The notes below the pieces were generated by a model. It ran no database searches, was not told where the DNA came from, and saw nothing but the letters and a program-made list of their open reading frames with translations. A stretch of DNA of 12,748 nt from JANQPX01 sp039028235. GTDB taxonomy: Bacteria > Pseudomonadota > Alphaproteobacteria > Geminicoccales > Geminicoccaceae. The translations under genes were made by a program, and so were the position numbers. The stretch covers positions 1 through 12,748 of the forward strand of contig JBCCIN010000051.1 in NCBI GenBank assembly GCA_039028235.1. Reading direction: 5' to 3'. Of the stretch, positions 1 through 7,230 are shown in pieces. The first letter of the stretch is position 1; every line of letters begins with the position of its first letter.

Positions 1-42
1 GAACCGTTGATCCACCGGCATGGCCCCGACGTATCTGCGGTC

Positions 43-432
43 ATGACCACCAAAACCACCGTGCTCTACAATGGCGCCTGCCCCATCTGCCGCCGCGAAA
101 TCGATCACTATCGCCGCCTCGATCGTCAGGGCGACCAAGCCCTCGGCTTCACCGACATCAGCGCCGATGGCCGAATGCTCGAACGCCTGGTGCTGTCGGA
201 GGACGCCGCGAAACGCCGTCTGCACGTGCTCGGTGCCGATGGCCGCCTGCTCGCGGGCGTCCCGGCCTTCGCAGCCATCTGGGAGCGTCTTCCACGCTAT
301 CGCTGGATGGCGCGACTCAGCGGCGTGACGGTTCTCGGCCGCCTCCTCGGCTGGGCCTACGAACCCATCGCCTTCGCCCTTTACCGCCTCGACCGTCGGC
401 GTACGGCCCGGCGTGTCGCGGCAGGCGACTGA
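43..432 (+). CDS. DCC-family thiol-disulfide oxidoreductase (DUF393)
   Basis: A protein of 129 residues that opens with the hallmark of the DCC/DUF393 family: a beta strand (TVLYNGACPIC) placing a CxxC pair at residues 13 and 16 directly after the N-terminus. The family has a thioredoxin-like fold and is presumed to do thiol-disulfide exchange; physiological substrates are generally unknown. No signal peptide is seen, so it is probably cytoplasmic. The frame stays open upstream to a TTG at 7, but I chose ATG 43 because the family normally starts 5-10 residues before the CxxC strand. No good ribosome binding site is visible for either start. The C-terminus is Arg-rich (residues 118-125). It converges with the small gene that ends at 457, with only 24 bp between them. 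Confidence 0.85.
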   Translation: MTTKTTVLYNGACPICRREIDHYRRLDRQGDQALGFTDISADGRMLERLVLSEDAAKRRLHVLGADGRLLAGVPAFAAIWERLPRYRWMARLSGVTVLGRLLGWAYEPIAFALYRLDRRRTARRVAAGD

Positions 433-456
433 ATCCCGGCAGGCAGCACGCCAGCT

Positions 457-750
457 TCACGTGCCGAACGTCAGGTGCACAGCCGTCTGGTAGGTCGAGA
501 CCTGGATAGGCGCTGACAGCATGTCATCGAAGCTCGCCCACATCGACTGCACCTCAAGTGCCGCCTTATCGGCACAATCTTCATTGTCGTAGAAGGCAAT
601 CGAGATTCCTTGGCCGTCATCGCGCCAGGCCGAGTAGGCGTCGATCAGACCATCGATGCTGTGCAGGCTTGTACAGAGTTTTGCCAGGCGGCGTTCAAGT
701 TCCTCAAGTTCGGATTCGTACACGTGGAAATGTGTAATTCTTGCGTACAT
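457..750 (-). CDS. Small protein, dimeric alpha/beta-barrel (ABM-like)
   Basis: A 97-residue protein starting MYARITHFHV, then a helix rich in Glu and Arg (about 13-26), a segment ending LIDAYSAWRDDGQGISIAFYD, a second amphipathic helix and a final strand TYQTAVHLTF. This strand-helix-strand-strand-helix-strand order, with a reported-quantity pattern like G-I-S-I-A-F-Y, resembles stand-alone dimeric alpha/beta-barrel (antibiotic biosynthesis monooxygenase-like) proteins. That assignment rests on resemblance of pattern only. The ATG at 750 follows a modest AGCGGA ribosome binding site. It lies downstream of ecm on the same strand, 122 bp after the ecm stop, behind an AT-rich stretch that looks like its own promoter. 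No catalytic residues can be named. Confidence 0.7.
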   Translation of the reverse strand: MYARITHFHVYESELEELERRLAKLCTSLHSIDGLIDAYSAWRDDGQGISIAFYDNEDCADKAALEVQSMWASFDDMLSAPIQVSTYQTAVHLTFGT

Positions 751-857
751 TTTTCCGCTCGCGTTAATGTGAGCCGTTTTATTCGCGTTTATGGCGAAAC
801 ACGTAGCATCGATTTAAGCTTTTGTAAAATTGATCGTTTTCTGTCTTTCAGCGCAGC
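751..857 (-). promoter_or_regulatory. AT-rich promoter region of the 97-aa gene
   Basis: An AT-rich gap between the ecm stop and the start of the small barrel-like gene, in contrast to the GC-rich coding sequence on both sides. It shares two words with the ecm/ccr promoter region: TCGCGTTAA (759-767 here, 2971-2979 there) and GCYACGTGTTT (minus strand of 797-807 here, plus strand of 2995-3005 there). A TTTAAGC word also occurs in both. This hints at a common regulator. A short GGCG-AAAG-CGCC hairpin (858-869) sits just after the ecm stop but has no T-run, so I do not call it a terminator. Confidence 0.4.
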
Positions 858-872
858 GGCGAAAGCGCCCGA

Positions 873-2888
873 TCACACCGCGACGGCCTCCCGCCTTGTC
901 TCCTCCACCAGTCCGGCAATCGCGCTCATGATCGCGGCGAGATCGAAGTCCTTTGGCGTAAACACCTTGGCGACACCTTCGGCTTCCATCGTGGCGGCAT
1001 CCTCCGCCGGGATGATGCCGCCGACCACCACCGGGATGTCGTCGAGACCCTGCTCCCTCATGCGCTCGATGATCTCGGTCACCAAGGGGCGGTGCGATCC
1101 CGAGAGCACCGAAAGGCCGACCACATGCACGCCCTCTTCGAGCGCGGTTGCGGCGATTCGCGCGGGCGTCAGTCGGATGCCGTCATAGACCACCTCGAAG
1201 CCGCAGTCGCGCGCGCAGACCGCGATCTGCTCGGCACCATTGGAATGGCCATCAAGGCCGGGCTTGCCCACCAGGATTTTCGGGCGGCGGCCGATCTTCT
1301 GGGTCAGGCTGTCCACCTTCGCCCTGATCGCGGCGACATCCGGCAGATCTTCGTAAAGCGAAACCGCGCTGCCGACGCCGGTGGGCGCCCGATATTCGCC
1401 GAACACCTCGCGCAGCACGCCGGCCCACTCACCGGTGGTCACGCCCGCCCGCGCACAATCGATCGAGCTTTCCATCACATTCCGCCCCTCGGCGGCGGTG
1501 CGCCGCAGCGTTGACAAAGCTTCGTCGACGGCAGCTTGGTCGCGGGACGCCCGGTGAGCCTTCACCCGCTCGACCTGCTCGTCCTCGGCGTCCGCGGAAA
1601 CGGTCATGAAACCACCGTCCTCACCGGTGGTCAGCGGCGAGGGCGCACTCTCGGTGAAGCAGTTGACGCCCACGACCTTTTGAGCACCCGTGGCGATCGC
1701 GGCGAGGCGGGCGGTGTTGGACAGAACCAGCTGTTCCTTCATATAGCCGCTTTCCACGGCCGGCAGCACGCCGCCCATACGCTCGATTACATCAAGCTCG
1801 TCGCGCACCTCCGCCTTGATCTCCTCGACCTTCCTCTCGATGACCGGCGAGCCGTCGAACAGGTCGCCATATTCCAGAAGATCGGTCTCGTAAGCGAGGA
1901 TCTGCTGCAGGCGAAGGCTCCACTGCTGGTCCCAGGGCCTGGGCAGGCCGAGGGCCTCGTTCCAGGCCGGCAGCTGCACCGCACGCGCACGCGCCGACTT
2001 CGAAAGCGTGACCGCCAATGTCTCCAGGAGAATGCGGTAGACATTGTTCTCGGGCTGCTGCTCGGTGAGACCCAGCGAATTCACCTGTACGCCGTACCGA
2101 AACCGCCTGAGCTTTGGATCGTCGACTCCATAGCGGCTGCTGCAGATCTCGTCCCAAAGCTCGGCAAAGGCGCGCATCTTGCAGATCTCGGTGACGAAGC
2201 GCACGCCGGCATTCACGAAGAAGCTGAGCCTGCCGACCACGCCTGGAAGATCGGCGGCCTCCACCTGGCCCGACGCCTTCACCTCGTCCAGCACCGCCAT
2301 CGCATTGGCGAGCGCGAAGGCCACCTCCTGAACCGGCGTCGCCCCCGCCTCCTGCAGGTGATAGGAGCAGACATTGGTCGGGTTCCATTTCGGGATGTCC
2401 CGATAGGTGAAGGTGACCACATCGCGCGTCAGTGCCATCGACGGCTTCGGTGGAAAGATATAGGTGCCGCGAGACAGATACTCCTTGATCAGGTCGTTCT
2501 GCACCGTGCCGCAGAGGGACCGGCGGTCCACGCCCTGTTTTTCCGCTGTCACGACATAGAGGGCGAGCAGCCAGGGCGCCGTGGCGTTGATGGTCATCGA
2601 GGTGTTCATTTGATCCAGCGGGATTTTTTCGAACAAAACCTCCATGTCGGTGATGCTGCTGATGGGAACACCCACCTTGCCGACCTCGCCCCGGGCCAGC
2701 GGATGATCGCTGTCATAGCCGGTCTGGGTGGGCAGATCGAAGGCGACGGACAGGCCGGTCTGGCCGCGTGCAAGATTGGTGCGATAGAGCTGGTTGCTGG
2801 CGGCGGCCGAGCTGTGCCCGGCATAGGTGCGGAACAGCCAGGGACGATCGCGCTCTGGGGTGGTTCCGGCCTTGTCACTGTCCGACAT
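873..2888 (-). CDS. ecm: Ethylmalonyl-CoA mutase (MeaA/Ecm), B12-dependent
   Basis: A 671-residue coenzyme B12-dependent mutase that interconverts (2R)-ethylmalonyl-CoA and (2S)-methylsuccinyl-CoA in the ethylmalonyl-CoA pathway. The N-terminal two thirds is the acyl-CoA mutase barrel (PWLFRTYAG near 16-24, LPTQTGYDSDHPL 52-64, NSLGLTEQQPENN in the middle). The C-terminal B12 domain starts near 535 and carries the cobalt-ligand motif DxHxxG (LDGHSNG, Asp546, His548, Gly551). A single chain with both domains, strongly MeaA-like in wording, separates it from canonical two-subunit or longer methylmalonyl-CoA mutases. An in-frame ATG exists 15 codons upstream, but ATG 2888 has a perfect GAGGAGG site at 2894-2900, five bases away. 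It diverges from ccr across 161 bp, and ccr makes its substrate precursor. Confidence 0.95.
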   Translation of the reverse strand: MSDSDKAGTTPERDRPWLFRTYAGHSSAAASNQLYRTNLARGQTGLSVAFDLPTQTGYDSDHPLARGEVGKVGVPISSITDMEVLFEKIPLDQMNTSMTINATAPWLLALYVVTAEKQGVDRRSLCGTVQNDLIKEYLSRGTYIFPPKPSMALTRDVVTFTYRDIPKWNPTNVCSYHLQEAGATPVQEVAFALANAMAVLDEVKASGQVEAADLPGVVGRLSFFVNAGVRFVTEICKMRAFAELWDEICSSRYGVDDPKLRRFRYGVQVNSLGLTEQQPENNVYRILLETLAVTLSKSARARAVQLPAWNEALGLPRPWDQQWSLRLQQILAYETDLLEYGDLFDGSPVIERKVEEIKAEVRDELDVIERMGGVLPAVESGYMKEQLVLSNTARLAAIATGAQKVVGVNCFTESAPSPLTTGEDGGFMTVSADAEDEQVERVKAHRASRDQAAVDEALSTLRRTAAEGRNVMESSIDCARAGVTTGEWAGVLREVFGEYRAPTGVGSAVSLYEDLPDVAAIRAKVDSLTQKIGRRPKILVGKPGLDGHSNGAEQIAVCARDCGFEVVYDGIRLTPARIAATALEEGVHVVGLSVLSGSHRPLVTEIIERMREQGLDDIPVVVGGIIPAEDAATMEAEGVAKVFTPKDFDLAAIMSAIAGLVEETRREAVAV

Positions 2889-3049
2889 CAACACCTCCTC
2901 ACATAATTTTCGTCGATGATCTGCTAAAAACACTTGATCCCAACCATGCTGCAGTGCAATATAACATCGTTCGCGTTAAGAAAACAAGTGTTAAGCCACG
3001 TGTTTTAAACACTTTTAAGCATAATTGAGGATACCGAAGGGAGCCGCTG
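2889..3049. promoter_or_regulatory. Divergent ecm/ccr promoter and operator region
   Basis: This 161-bp gap drives ecm leftward and ccr rightward and is strikingly AT-rich in the middle. Candidate promoter elements: for ecm, a minus-strand TATATT (2958-2963) with TTGTTT (2982-2987) 18 bp upstream; for ccr, a CATAAT at 3020-3025. Neither set is a perfect consensus. Repeated words suitable as operators overlap these elements and are listed as a separate repeat feature. A TGCAGTGCA stretch (2950-2957 region) is also present. The ccr ribosome binding site GAAGGGAG (3036-3043) lies six bases before ATG 3050. The position of the repeats over both promoters suggests coordinated repression of the two genes. 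Confidence 0.6.
2929..3014. repeat. Operator-like repeats AACACTT/AAGTGTT and palindrome
   Basis: Three copies of one 7-mer are seen: AACACTT at 2929-2935, its inverse AAGTGTT at 2986-2992, and AACACTT again at 3008-3014. The first two extend to a perfect 8-bp inverted pair (AACACTTG / CAAGTGTT). Overlapping the third is a perfect palindrome of two 6-bp arms around one base, GTGTTT-T-AAACAC (3000-3012). TTAAGC follows or precedes two of the copies (2991-2996 and 3015-3020). Spacing between the second and third copy (15 bp between arms, about two helical turns centre to centre) fits dimer binding on one DNA face. The binding protein is unknown; the helix-turn-helix head of the adjacent Ccr is the obvious candidate. 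Confidence 0.55.
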
Positions 3050-4624
3050 ATGAACAAGAACACTGTCGAAGACGTAATCAGCCGGTTCGGCTCGCAGCAA
3101 CGGGTCGCGGAACTCCTGGGTATCTGGCAGACAGCCGTCAGCGGCTGGGTGCGCCGCGGTGCCATTCCCGCAAAGCGTCAGGAGCAGTTGTTAACGATTG
3201 CCCAACGAGAAGGTGTCAAACTGACGCCCGAAGACTTCTTCGCCAGACGAACTCCCATGGCCAGCGGGGCGTCGGCGAGCGTCGAGAACGGAACCCAGCA
3301 ACCCGCGCGTGAGGGCAGCAACGTGATCCCGATCAGCACCAACGCCTCAGAGAAGCAGACCGCCGGCGCCAGCACGATCCCGGGCGGCAAGGATCTCTAC
3401 GAAATCGGCGACATCCCGCCGCTCGGCCACGTGCCGAAAAACATGTACGCCTGGGCAATCCGGCGCGAGCGTCATGGCGAGCCCAGCGCGGCCATGCTGC
3501 AGGAAGTCGTGCCCACGCCGGTCCCCGAGAGCGACGAGGTCCTGGTCATGGTGATGGCCGCCGGCGTCAACTACAACGGCGTTTGGGCCTCGCTCGGCCT
3601 GCCGATCTCACCCTTCGACGTCCACAAGGCCGAGTACCACATCGCGGGCTCCGACGCCTCCGGCATCGTCTGGGCGGTCGGCTCCAAGGTGAAGCGCTGG
3701 AAAGTCGGGGACGAGGTCGTCATCCACTGCAACCAGGACGACGGCGACGACGAGGAGTGCAATGGCGGCGACCCGATGAACTCGCCGAGCCAGCGCATCT
3801 GGGGCTACGAGACCCCGGACGGATCGTTTGCCCAGTTCTGCTCGGTGCAGTCCCGCCAGCTGATGGCACGCCCGAGGCACCTCACCTGGGAAGAGAGCGG
3901 CTGCTACGTGCTCACCCACGCCACCGCCTACCGCATGCTGTTCGGCCACACGCCGCACCAGTTGAAGCCAGGCTATAACGTCCTGGTCTGGGGCGGTGCC
4001 GGCGGTCTCGGCTCCATGGCGATCCAGATCATCGCGGCCTCCGGCGGCAACGCCATCGCCGTCATCTCCGAGGAGGACAAGCGCGAATTCGTCGAGAGCC
4101 TCGGTGCCAAGGGCGTCATCAACCGCAAGGATTTTTCGTGCTGGGGACAGCTTCCGGACGTCGACGACGCCGACGGCTACAAAGAGTACATGAAGAAGTG
4201 CCGCGAGTTCGGCAAAGCTATCTGGGCGATTACCGGCAAGGGCAACGACGTCGACATCGTGTTCGAGCATCCGGGCGAGGCGACCTTCCCGGTCTCGGCT
4301 TTTGTCGTCAAACGCGGCGGCATGGTCGTCATCTGCGCCGGTACCACAGGCTACAACCTCACCCTCGATGCGCGCTTCATGTGGATGCGGCAAAAGCGCA
4401 TGCAGGGCAGCCATTTCGCCAATCTCAAACAGGCGAGCCTGGCCAACGACATGGTGATCAGCCGCAAGGTCGATCCCTGCATGTCCGAGGTGTTTGCCTG
4501 GAACGACATCCCGCGGGCGCATGAAAAGATGCGCAAGAACGAGCACAAGCCCGGCAACATGGCCGTGCTCGTCCAGGCCAAGCGCCCCGGCATGCGTACC
4601 CTCGAAGAAGCCACAGAAAGCTAG
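3050..4624 (+). CDS. ccr: Crotonyl-CoA carboxylase/reductase with N-terminal HTH
   Basis: A 524-residue protein. Residues about 114-524 are a full Ccr, which reductively carboxylates crotonyl-CoA with NADPH and CO2 to ethylmalonyl-CoA: KDLYEIGDIPPLGHVPK (114-130), AAGVNYNGVW (170-179), GYETPDGSFAQF (252-263), the nucleotide-binding GGAGGLG (315-321), FEHPGEATFP (405-414) and QGSHFAN (452-458). Known bacterial Ccr is about 430 residues, so roughly 95 are extra. Residues 5-66 look like a Cro/YdaS-type helix-turn-helix: TVEDVISRFG, QQRVAELLG, then the recognition helix QTAVSGWVRRG, IPAKRQEQLLTIAQREG, LTPEDFF. A Ser/Ala/Thr-rich linker (70-113) follows. The fusion is one uninterrupted frame and its ATG has a strong GAAGGGAG site. 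Rarer codons (TTA, AGA, CGA, GTA) cluster in the HTH part, unlike the Ccr part. An in-frame internal start could also give plain Ccr. Confidence 0.93.
   Translation: MNKNTVEDVISRFGSQQRVAELLGIWQTAVSGWVRRGAIPAKRQEQLLTIAQREGVKLTPEDFFARRTPMASGASASVENGTQQPAREGSNVIPISTNASEKQTAGASTIPGGKDLYEIGDIPPLGHVPKNMYAWAIRRERHGEPSAAMLQEVVPTPVPESDEVLVMVMAAGVNYNGVWASLGLPISPFDVHKAEYHIAGSDASGIVWAVGSKVKRWKVGDEVVIHCNQDDGDDEECNGGDPMNSPSQRIWGYETPDGSFAQFCSVQSRQLMARPRHLTWEESGCYVLTHATAYRMLFGHTPHQLKPGYNVLVWGGAGGLGSMAIQIIAASGGNAIAVISEEDKREFVESLGAKGVINRKDFSCWGQLPDVDDADGYKEYMKKCREFGKAIWAITGKGNDVDIVFEHPGEATFPVSAFVVKRGGMVVICAGTTGYNLTLDARFMWMRQKRMQGSHFANLKQASLANDMVISRKVDPCMSEVFAWNDIPRAHEKMRKNEHKPGNMAVLVQAKRPGMRTLEEATES
3311..3325 (+). 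promoter_or_regulatory. Possible internal ribosome site and GTG start in ccr
   Basis: Inside the linker, GAGGG (3311-3315) lies seven bases before an in-frame GTG at 3323 (codon 92). Starting here would give a 433-residue protein lacking the HTH domain, the usual length of a stand-alone Ccr. The in-frame ATG at 3257 (codon 70) has no comparable site. This could be a relic of the pre-fusion start or a working second start. Confidence 0.3.
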
Positions 4625-4738
4625 GAGCTTTAGCCTTTACGCTGCCGCGGTCTTGATCCTGCGGCCGGTGGTTCAAGGTTGAGTTGCAGGTGAATGGTTG
4701 CGGTGTCGGTTCCCTGGACATCGGGGGCGGACGCCGAA

Positions 4739-4761
4739 GGCCCGGTCTGCGGTCTCGGGCC
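4739..4761 (+). other. GC-rich hairpin in the ccr-mcd gap
   Basis: In the 169-bp gap between ccr and mcd, GGCCCG (4739-4744) and CGGGCC (4756-4761) form a perfect 6-bp GC-only stem with an 11-base loop. No T-run follows, so it is not a typical intrinsic terminator. It could stabilise the ccr transcript 3' end or lower read-through into mcd. The gap has no obvious promoter and the two genes are probably co-transcribed. Confidence 0.3.
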
Positions 4762-4793
4762 GATGGCCGAAACTCAGGCAAGTGAGAAAAGAA

Positions 4794-6452
4794 ATGGCGG
4801 TCGAGCTGAAGGCGGCGGTTGGTGAGCAGGATCTGCTGCGTCAGGCAGGGGCTGCGGTCGAGGCGGTGGAAGGGCTGTTGCAGCGGGCGATAGAGTCGGT
4901 TCGCACAAAGGTCACGAGCGATGGTGATCTCGACGCGAAGCTGCTGGAGCAGGAGCAGCGCGCGGTGCATGGGCTCGCCTGGCTCGCCACCTATGTCGAA
5001 AGCCTACGCCAGATGCAGGGATGGAGCGAGCGCCTGAACGGCGCCGGCAGCTTTGGAGAAACCGAGCAACTGATCCTGAAGCTGGCCTTTTCCGAATATC
5101 TCGCCCGCATTGCCGGCGGCATCCCGATGAACCAGGTGGAGGTCGTCCGCCTCGCCGATCTTGGCCTGCCGGCCGACACCGGCTATGGCCAACCTGCCAT
5201 CCAGGCCATGCTGCCGAACGACGGCGATCGTGAAGCGCGCGCCCGTCTGGCCGCCCTCATCGAGGACGGCGGCTATGGCGACTGGGCGCTCGACGACGAG
5301 ACGCTGGAGATGATACGCGACCAGTTCCGCCGCTTCGCTGACGAGCAGGTCATGCCCCATGCCCATGGCTGGCACGAACGCGACGAGCTCATCCCGGATG
5401 AGGTCGTCGACGCTGTCGCGGAGCTTGGTGTATTCGGCCTGACCATCCCTGAGGAACAGGGCGGGCTCGGGTTGGGTAAGTCGTCGATGTGCGTCGTGAC
5501 CGAAGAACTGTCCCGTGGTTATATCGGCGTCGGCTCCCTCGGCACCCGCTCTGAGATCGCGGCGGAACTGATCCGGCTCGGCGGCACGCCCGAACAGCAG
5601 GCGCATTACCTCCCGAAGATCGCCTCCGGCGAGATCCTGCCGACCGCCGTCTTCACCGAGCCCAACACCGGCTCCGATCTCGCGTCATTGCAGACCAGGG
5701 CCGCCCTGAGCGGTGACCAATACACCGTGACCGGGTCAAAAACCTGGATTACCCACGCTGCGCGCGCGGATCTGATGACCATCCTTTGCCGCACCAAGCC
5801 GGACGAGCCCGGCTATCGCGGTCTTTCAATACTCCTTGCGGAGAAACCAAGAGGAACTGATGCCGATCCTTTCCCCATCGACGGCCTGTCCGGCGGCGAG
5901 ATCGAGGTGCTCGGCTATCGCGGCATGAAGGAATACACGCTCTCCTTCGACGGATTTTCCGTCCCGGCTTCAGGCCTCCTGGGCGGCGTCGAGGGCCAGG
6001 GATTCAAGCAGCTCATGGCGACCTTCGAGAGTGCGCGGATCCAGACCGCGGCGCGCGCCGTCGGCGTCGCCCAGAACGCCCTCGACATCGCGGTCGCCTA
6101 TGCCAAGGAGCGCATCCAGTTCGGCAAACCCCTCTACGCCTTCCCGCGGGTGGCGGACAAACTCACCTGGATGGCCGTCGAAATCATGATCGCGCGCCAG
6201 CTCACCCTGTTTTCCGGACGGCAGAAGGACGCCGACAAGCGCTGCGACCTGGAAGCCGGCATGGCCAAGCTGATCGGCGCCCATGTCGCCTGGTCCGCGG
6301 CCGACAATGCTCTCCAAATCCACGGCGGCAACGGCTACGCGCTGGAATACCCGATCAGCCGCGTCTTCTGCGACGCCCGCATCCTCAACATCTTCGAGGG
6401 TGCTGCCGAAATCCAGGCCCAGGTGATTGCGAGAAGATTGCTGCAGTCGTGA
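4794..6452 (+). CDS. mcd: (2S)-Methylsuccinyl-CoA dehydrogenase
   Basis: A 552-residue FAD-dependent acyl-CoA dehydrogenase, assigned as the enzyme that oxidises methylsuccinyl-CoA to mesaconyl-CoA after Ecm. Residues 1-165 form an extra, largely helical N-terminal region (EQRAVHGLAWLATYVESLRQMQ 54-75) typical of this subfamily and absent from ordinary acyl-CoA dehydrogenases of about 380 residues. The dehydrogenase core runs from about 170, with the FAD/substrate segment FTEPNTGSDLASL, the KERIQFGKPL segment, QIHGGNGYALEYPISR, and IFEGAAEIQ at 533-541, where Glu535 occupies the usual catalytic-base position. The frame is open upstream to a TTG at 4698, but ATG 4794 matches the family start; its ribosome site (GTGAGAAAAGAA) is weak. 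Placement directly after ccr supports the specific function over a general fatty-acid role. Confidence 0.9.
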   Translation: MAVELKAAVGEQDLLRQAGAAVEAVEGLLQRAIESVRTKVTSDGDLDAKLLEQEQRAVHGLAWLATYVESLRQMQGWSERLNGAGSFGETEQLILKLAFSEYLARIAGGIPMNQVEVVRLADLGLPADTGYGQPAIQAMLPNDGDREARARLAALIEDGGYGDWALDDETLEMIRDQFRRFADEQVMPHAHGWHERDELIPDEVVDAVAELGVFGLTIPEEQGGLGLGKSSMCVVTEELSRGYIGVGSLGTRSEIAAELIRLGGTPEQQAHYLPKIASGEILPTAVFTEPNTGSDLASLQTRAALSGDQYTVTGSKTWITHAARADLMTILCRTKPDEPGYRGLSILLAEKPRGTDADPFPIDGLSGGEIEVLGYRGMKEYTLSFDGFSVPASGLLGGVEGQGFKQLMATFESARIQTAARAVGVAQNALDIAVAYAKERIQFGKPLYAFPRVADKLTWMAVEIMIARQLTLFSGRQKDADKRCDLEAGMAKLIGAHVAWSAADNALQIHGGNGYALEYPISRVFCDARILNIFEGAAEIQAQVIARRLLQS

Positions 6453-6523
6453 GGAGGGATTTAGGTCGACAGATCGCAAAGGCTAAGGATTAAAGTCCGT
6501 AAAACTTTCGTCGTAAATCGATA

Positions 6524-6573
6524 AACCTTTATTTTACCTTGTTGCAGAAAATTGCTACTAAAGGTTGTTTTTT
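6524..6573 (+). terminator. Candidate intrinsic terminator after mcd
   Basis: AACCTTTA (6524-6531) and TAAAGGTT (6559-6566) form a perfect 8-bp inverted repeat, directly followed by G and six Ts (6568-6573). The 27-base loop is long and the stem is AT-rich, so efficiency is uncertain. It sits 72 bp after the mcd stop and separates mcd from the following low-GC genes. Confidence 0.4.
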
Positions 6574-6687
6574 AGCGTAGGTAAGGGTGCTTGATCAATG
6601 ACCGAGCCCGTCACGGGAAGGCCCGAGATTGACAACCCACCGCAATCGTCGAACCCTGGATCTAGACAACCCAGGGGAGGACAGCGG

Positions 6688-7230
6688 GTGCCCAAAGACG
6701 CGCGTGCTGTTGCAAATTTCATTCTTAATGAAGCCAGGAAAGACAGCAAATCGCTGACGCCTATGCAGATGGTCAAGCTCGTCTATCTGGCTCATGGCTG
6801 GTTCATGGCGTGGCATGACGATGCGTTGATCGACGAGGACGTTCAAGCTTGGCAATATGGTCCCGTCATTCGCAGCGTCTATAACGCGTTCAAACAATAT
6901 GGACGCGAGCCGATCGAACGGCCAACCTATGGCGACTACGACCTTGTCATCGATATCGGGTTGGTCAACGAAGACGATGAGTTGATCAATCCGAAACCGG
7001 TATCTGCGGATTTCTCGGATGATGAACAAACGACGATCAGGGCCGTCTTGGGAGGATATGGAGATCTGAACGGCCTGCAGTTATCGGCTTTGACCCATCG
7101 AGAGGGCACGCCTTGGCACGACGTTTATAGGGCAGGCGAGCGGGACCAAGTCATTCATACCGAGGTGATCAGGAAACACTTCAAGCAGCTCGACCAAAGA
7201 AACAGGAAGCTTCTTGAAAGGCCCGCTTGA
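6688..7230 (+). CDS. Panacea-domain protein (GepA/SocA-like, DUF4065)
   Basis: A 180-residue protein with the pattern of the Panacea/DUF4065 family: an N-terminal DARAVANFILNEA helix, then LTPMQMVKLVYLAHGWFMAWHDDALIDEDVQAWQYGPVIRSVYNAFKQYG and a C-terminal helical tail. The family includes phage-associated GepA, the Caulobacter adaptor SocA, and antitoxins that neutralise varied neighbouring toxins. A longer form from ATG 6598 is open, but GTG 6688 has a much better ribosome site (AGGGGAGG, 6673-6680, seven bases upstream) and its N-terminus matches the family. GC content here and in the next gene is visibly lower than in mcd or ridA, suggesting acquisition. The next reading frame begins before this gene ends, so the two are probably translated together. 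Confidence 0.85.
   Translation: MPKDARAVANFILNEARKDSKSLTPMQMVKLVYLAHGWFMAWHDDALIDEDVQAWQYGPVIRSVYNAFKQYGREPIERPTYGDYDLVIDIGLVNEDDELINPKPVSADFSDDEQTTIRAVLGGYGDLNGLQLSALTHREGTPWHDVYRAGERDQVIHTEVIRKHFKQLDQRNRKLLERPA

Noticed and set aside
873..2888. Assignment as methylmalonyl-CoA mutase
   Set aside because: The sequence wording and length match MeaA/ethylmalonyl-CoA mutase, and it sits beside ccr and mcd; a methylmalonyl-CoA activity is not excluded but is less likely.
1536..2906. 456-codon open frame on the plus strand opposite ecm
   Set aside because: It is the antisense shadow of a well-conserved mutase gene in GC-rich DNA; its translation shows no recognisable domain and is His/Arg/Gly-rich, as such shadows usually are.
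3608..4546. 312-codon open frame on the minus strand opposite ccr
   Set aside because: Ala/Val/Asp/His-rich shadow of the conserved Ccr catalytic domain with no ribosome site or motif.
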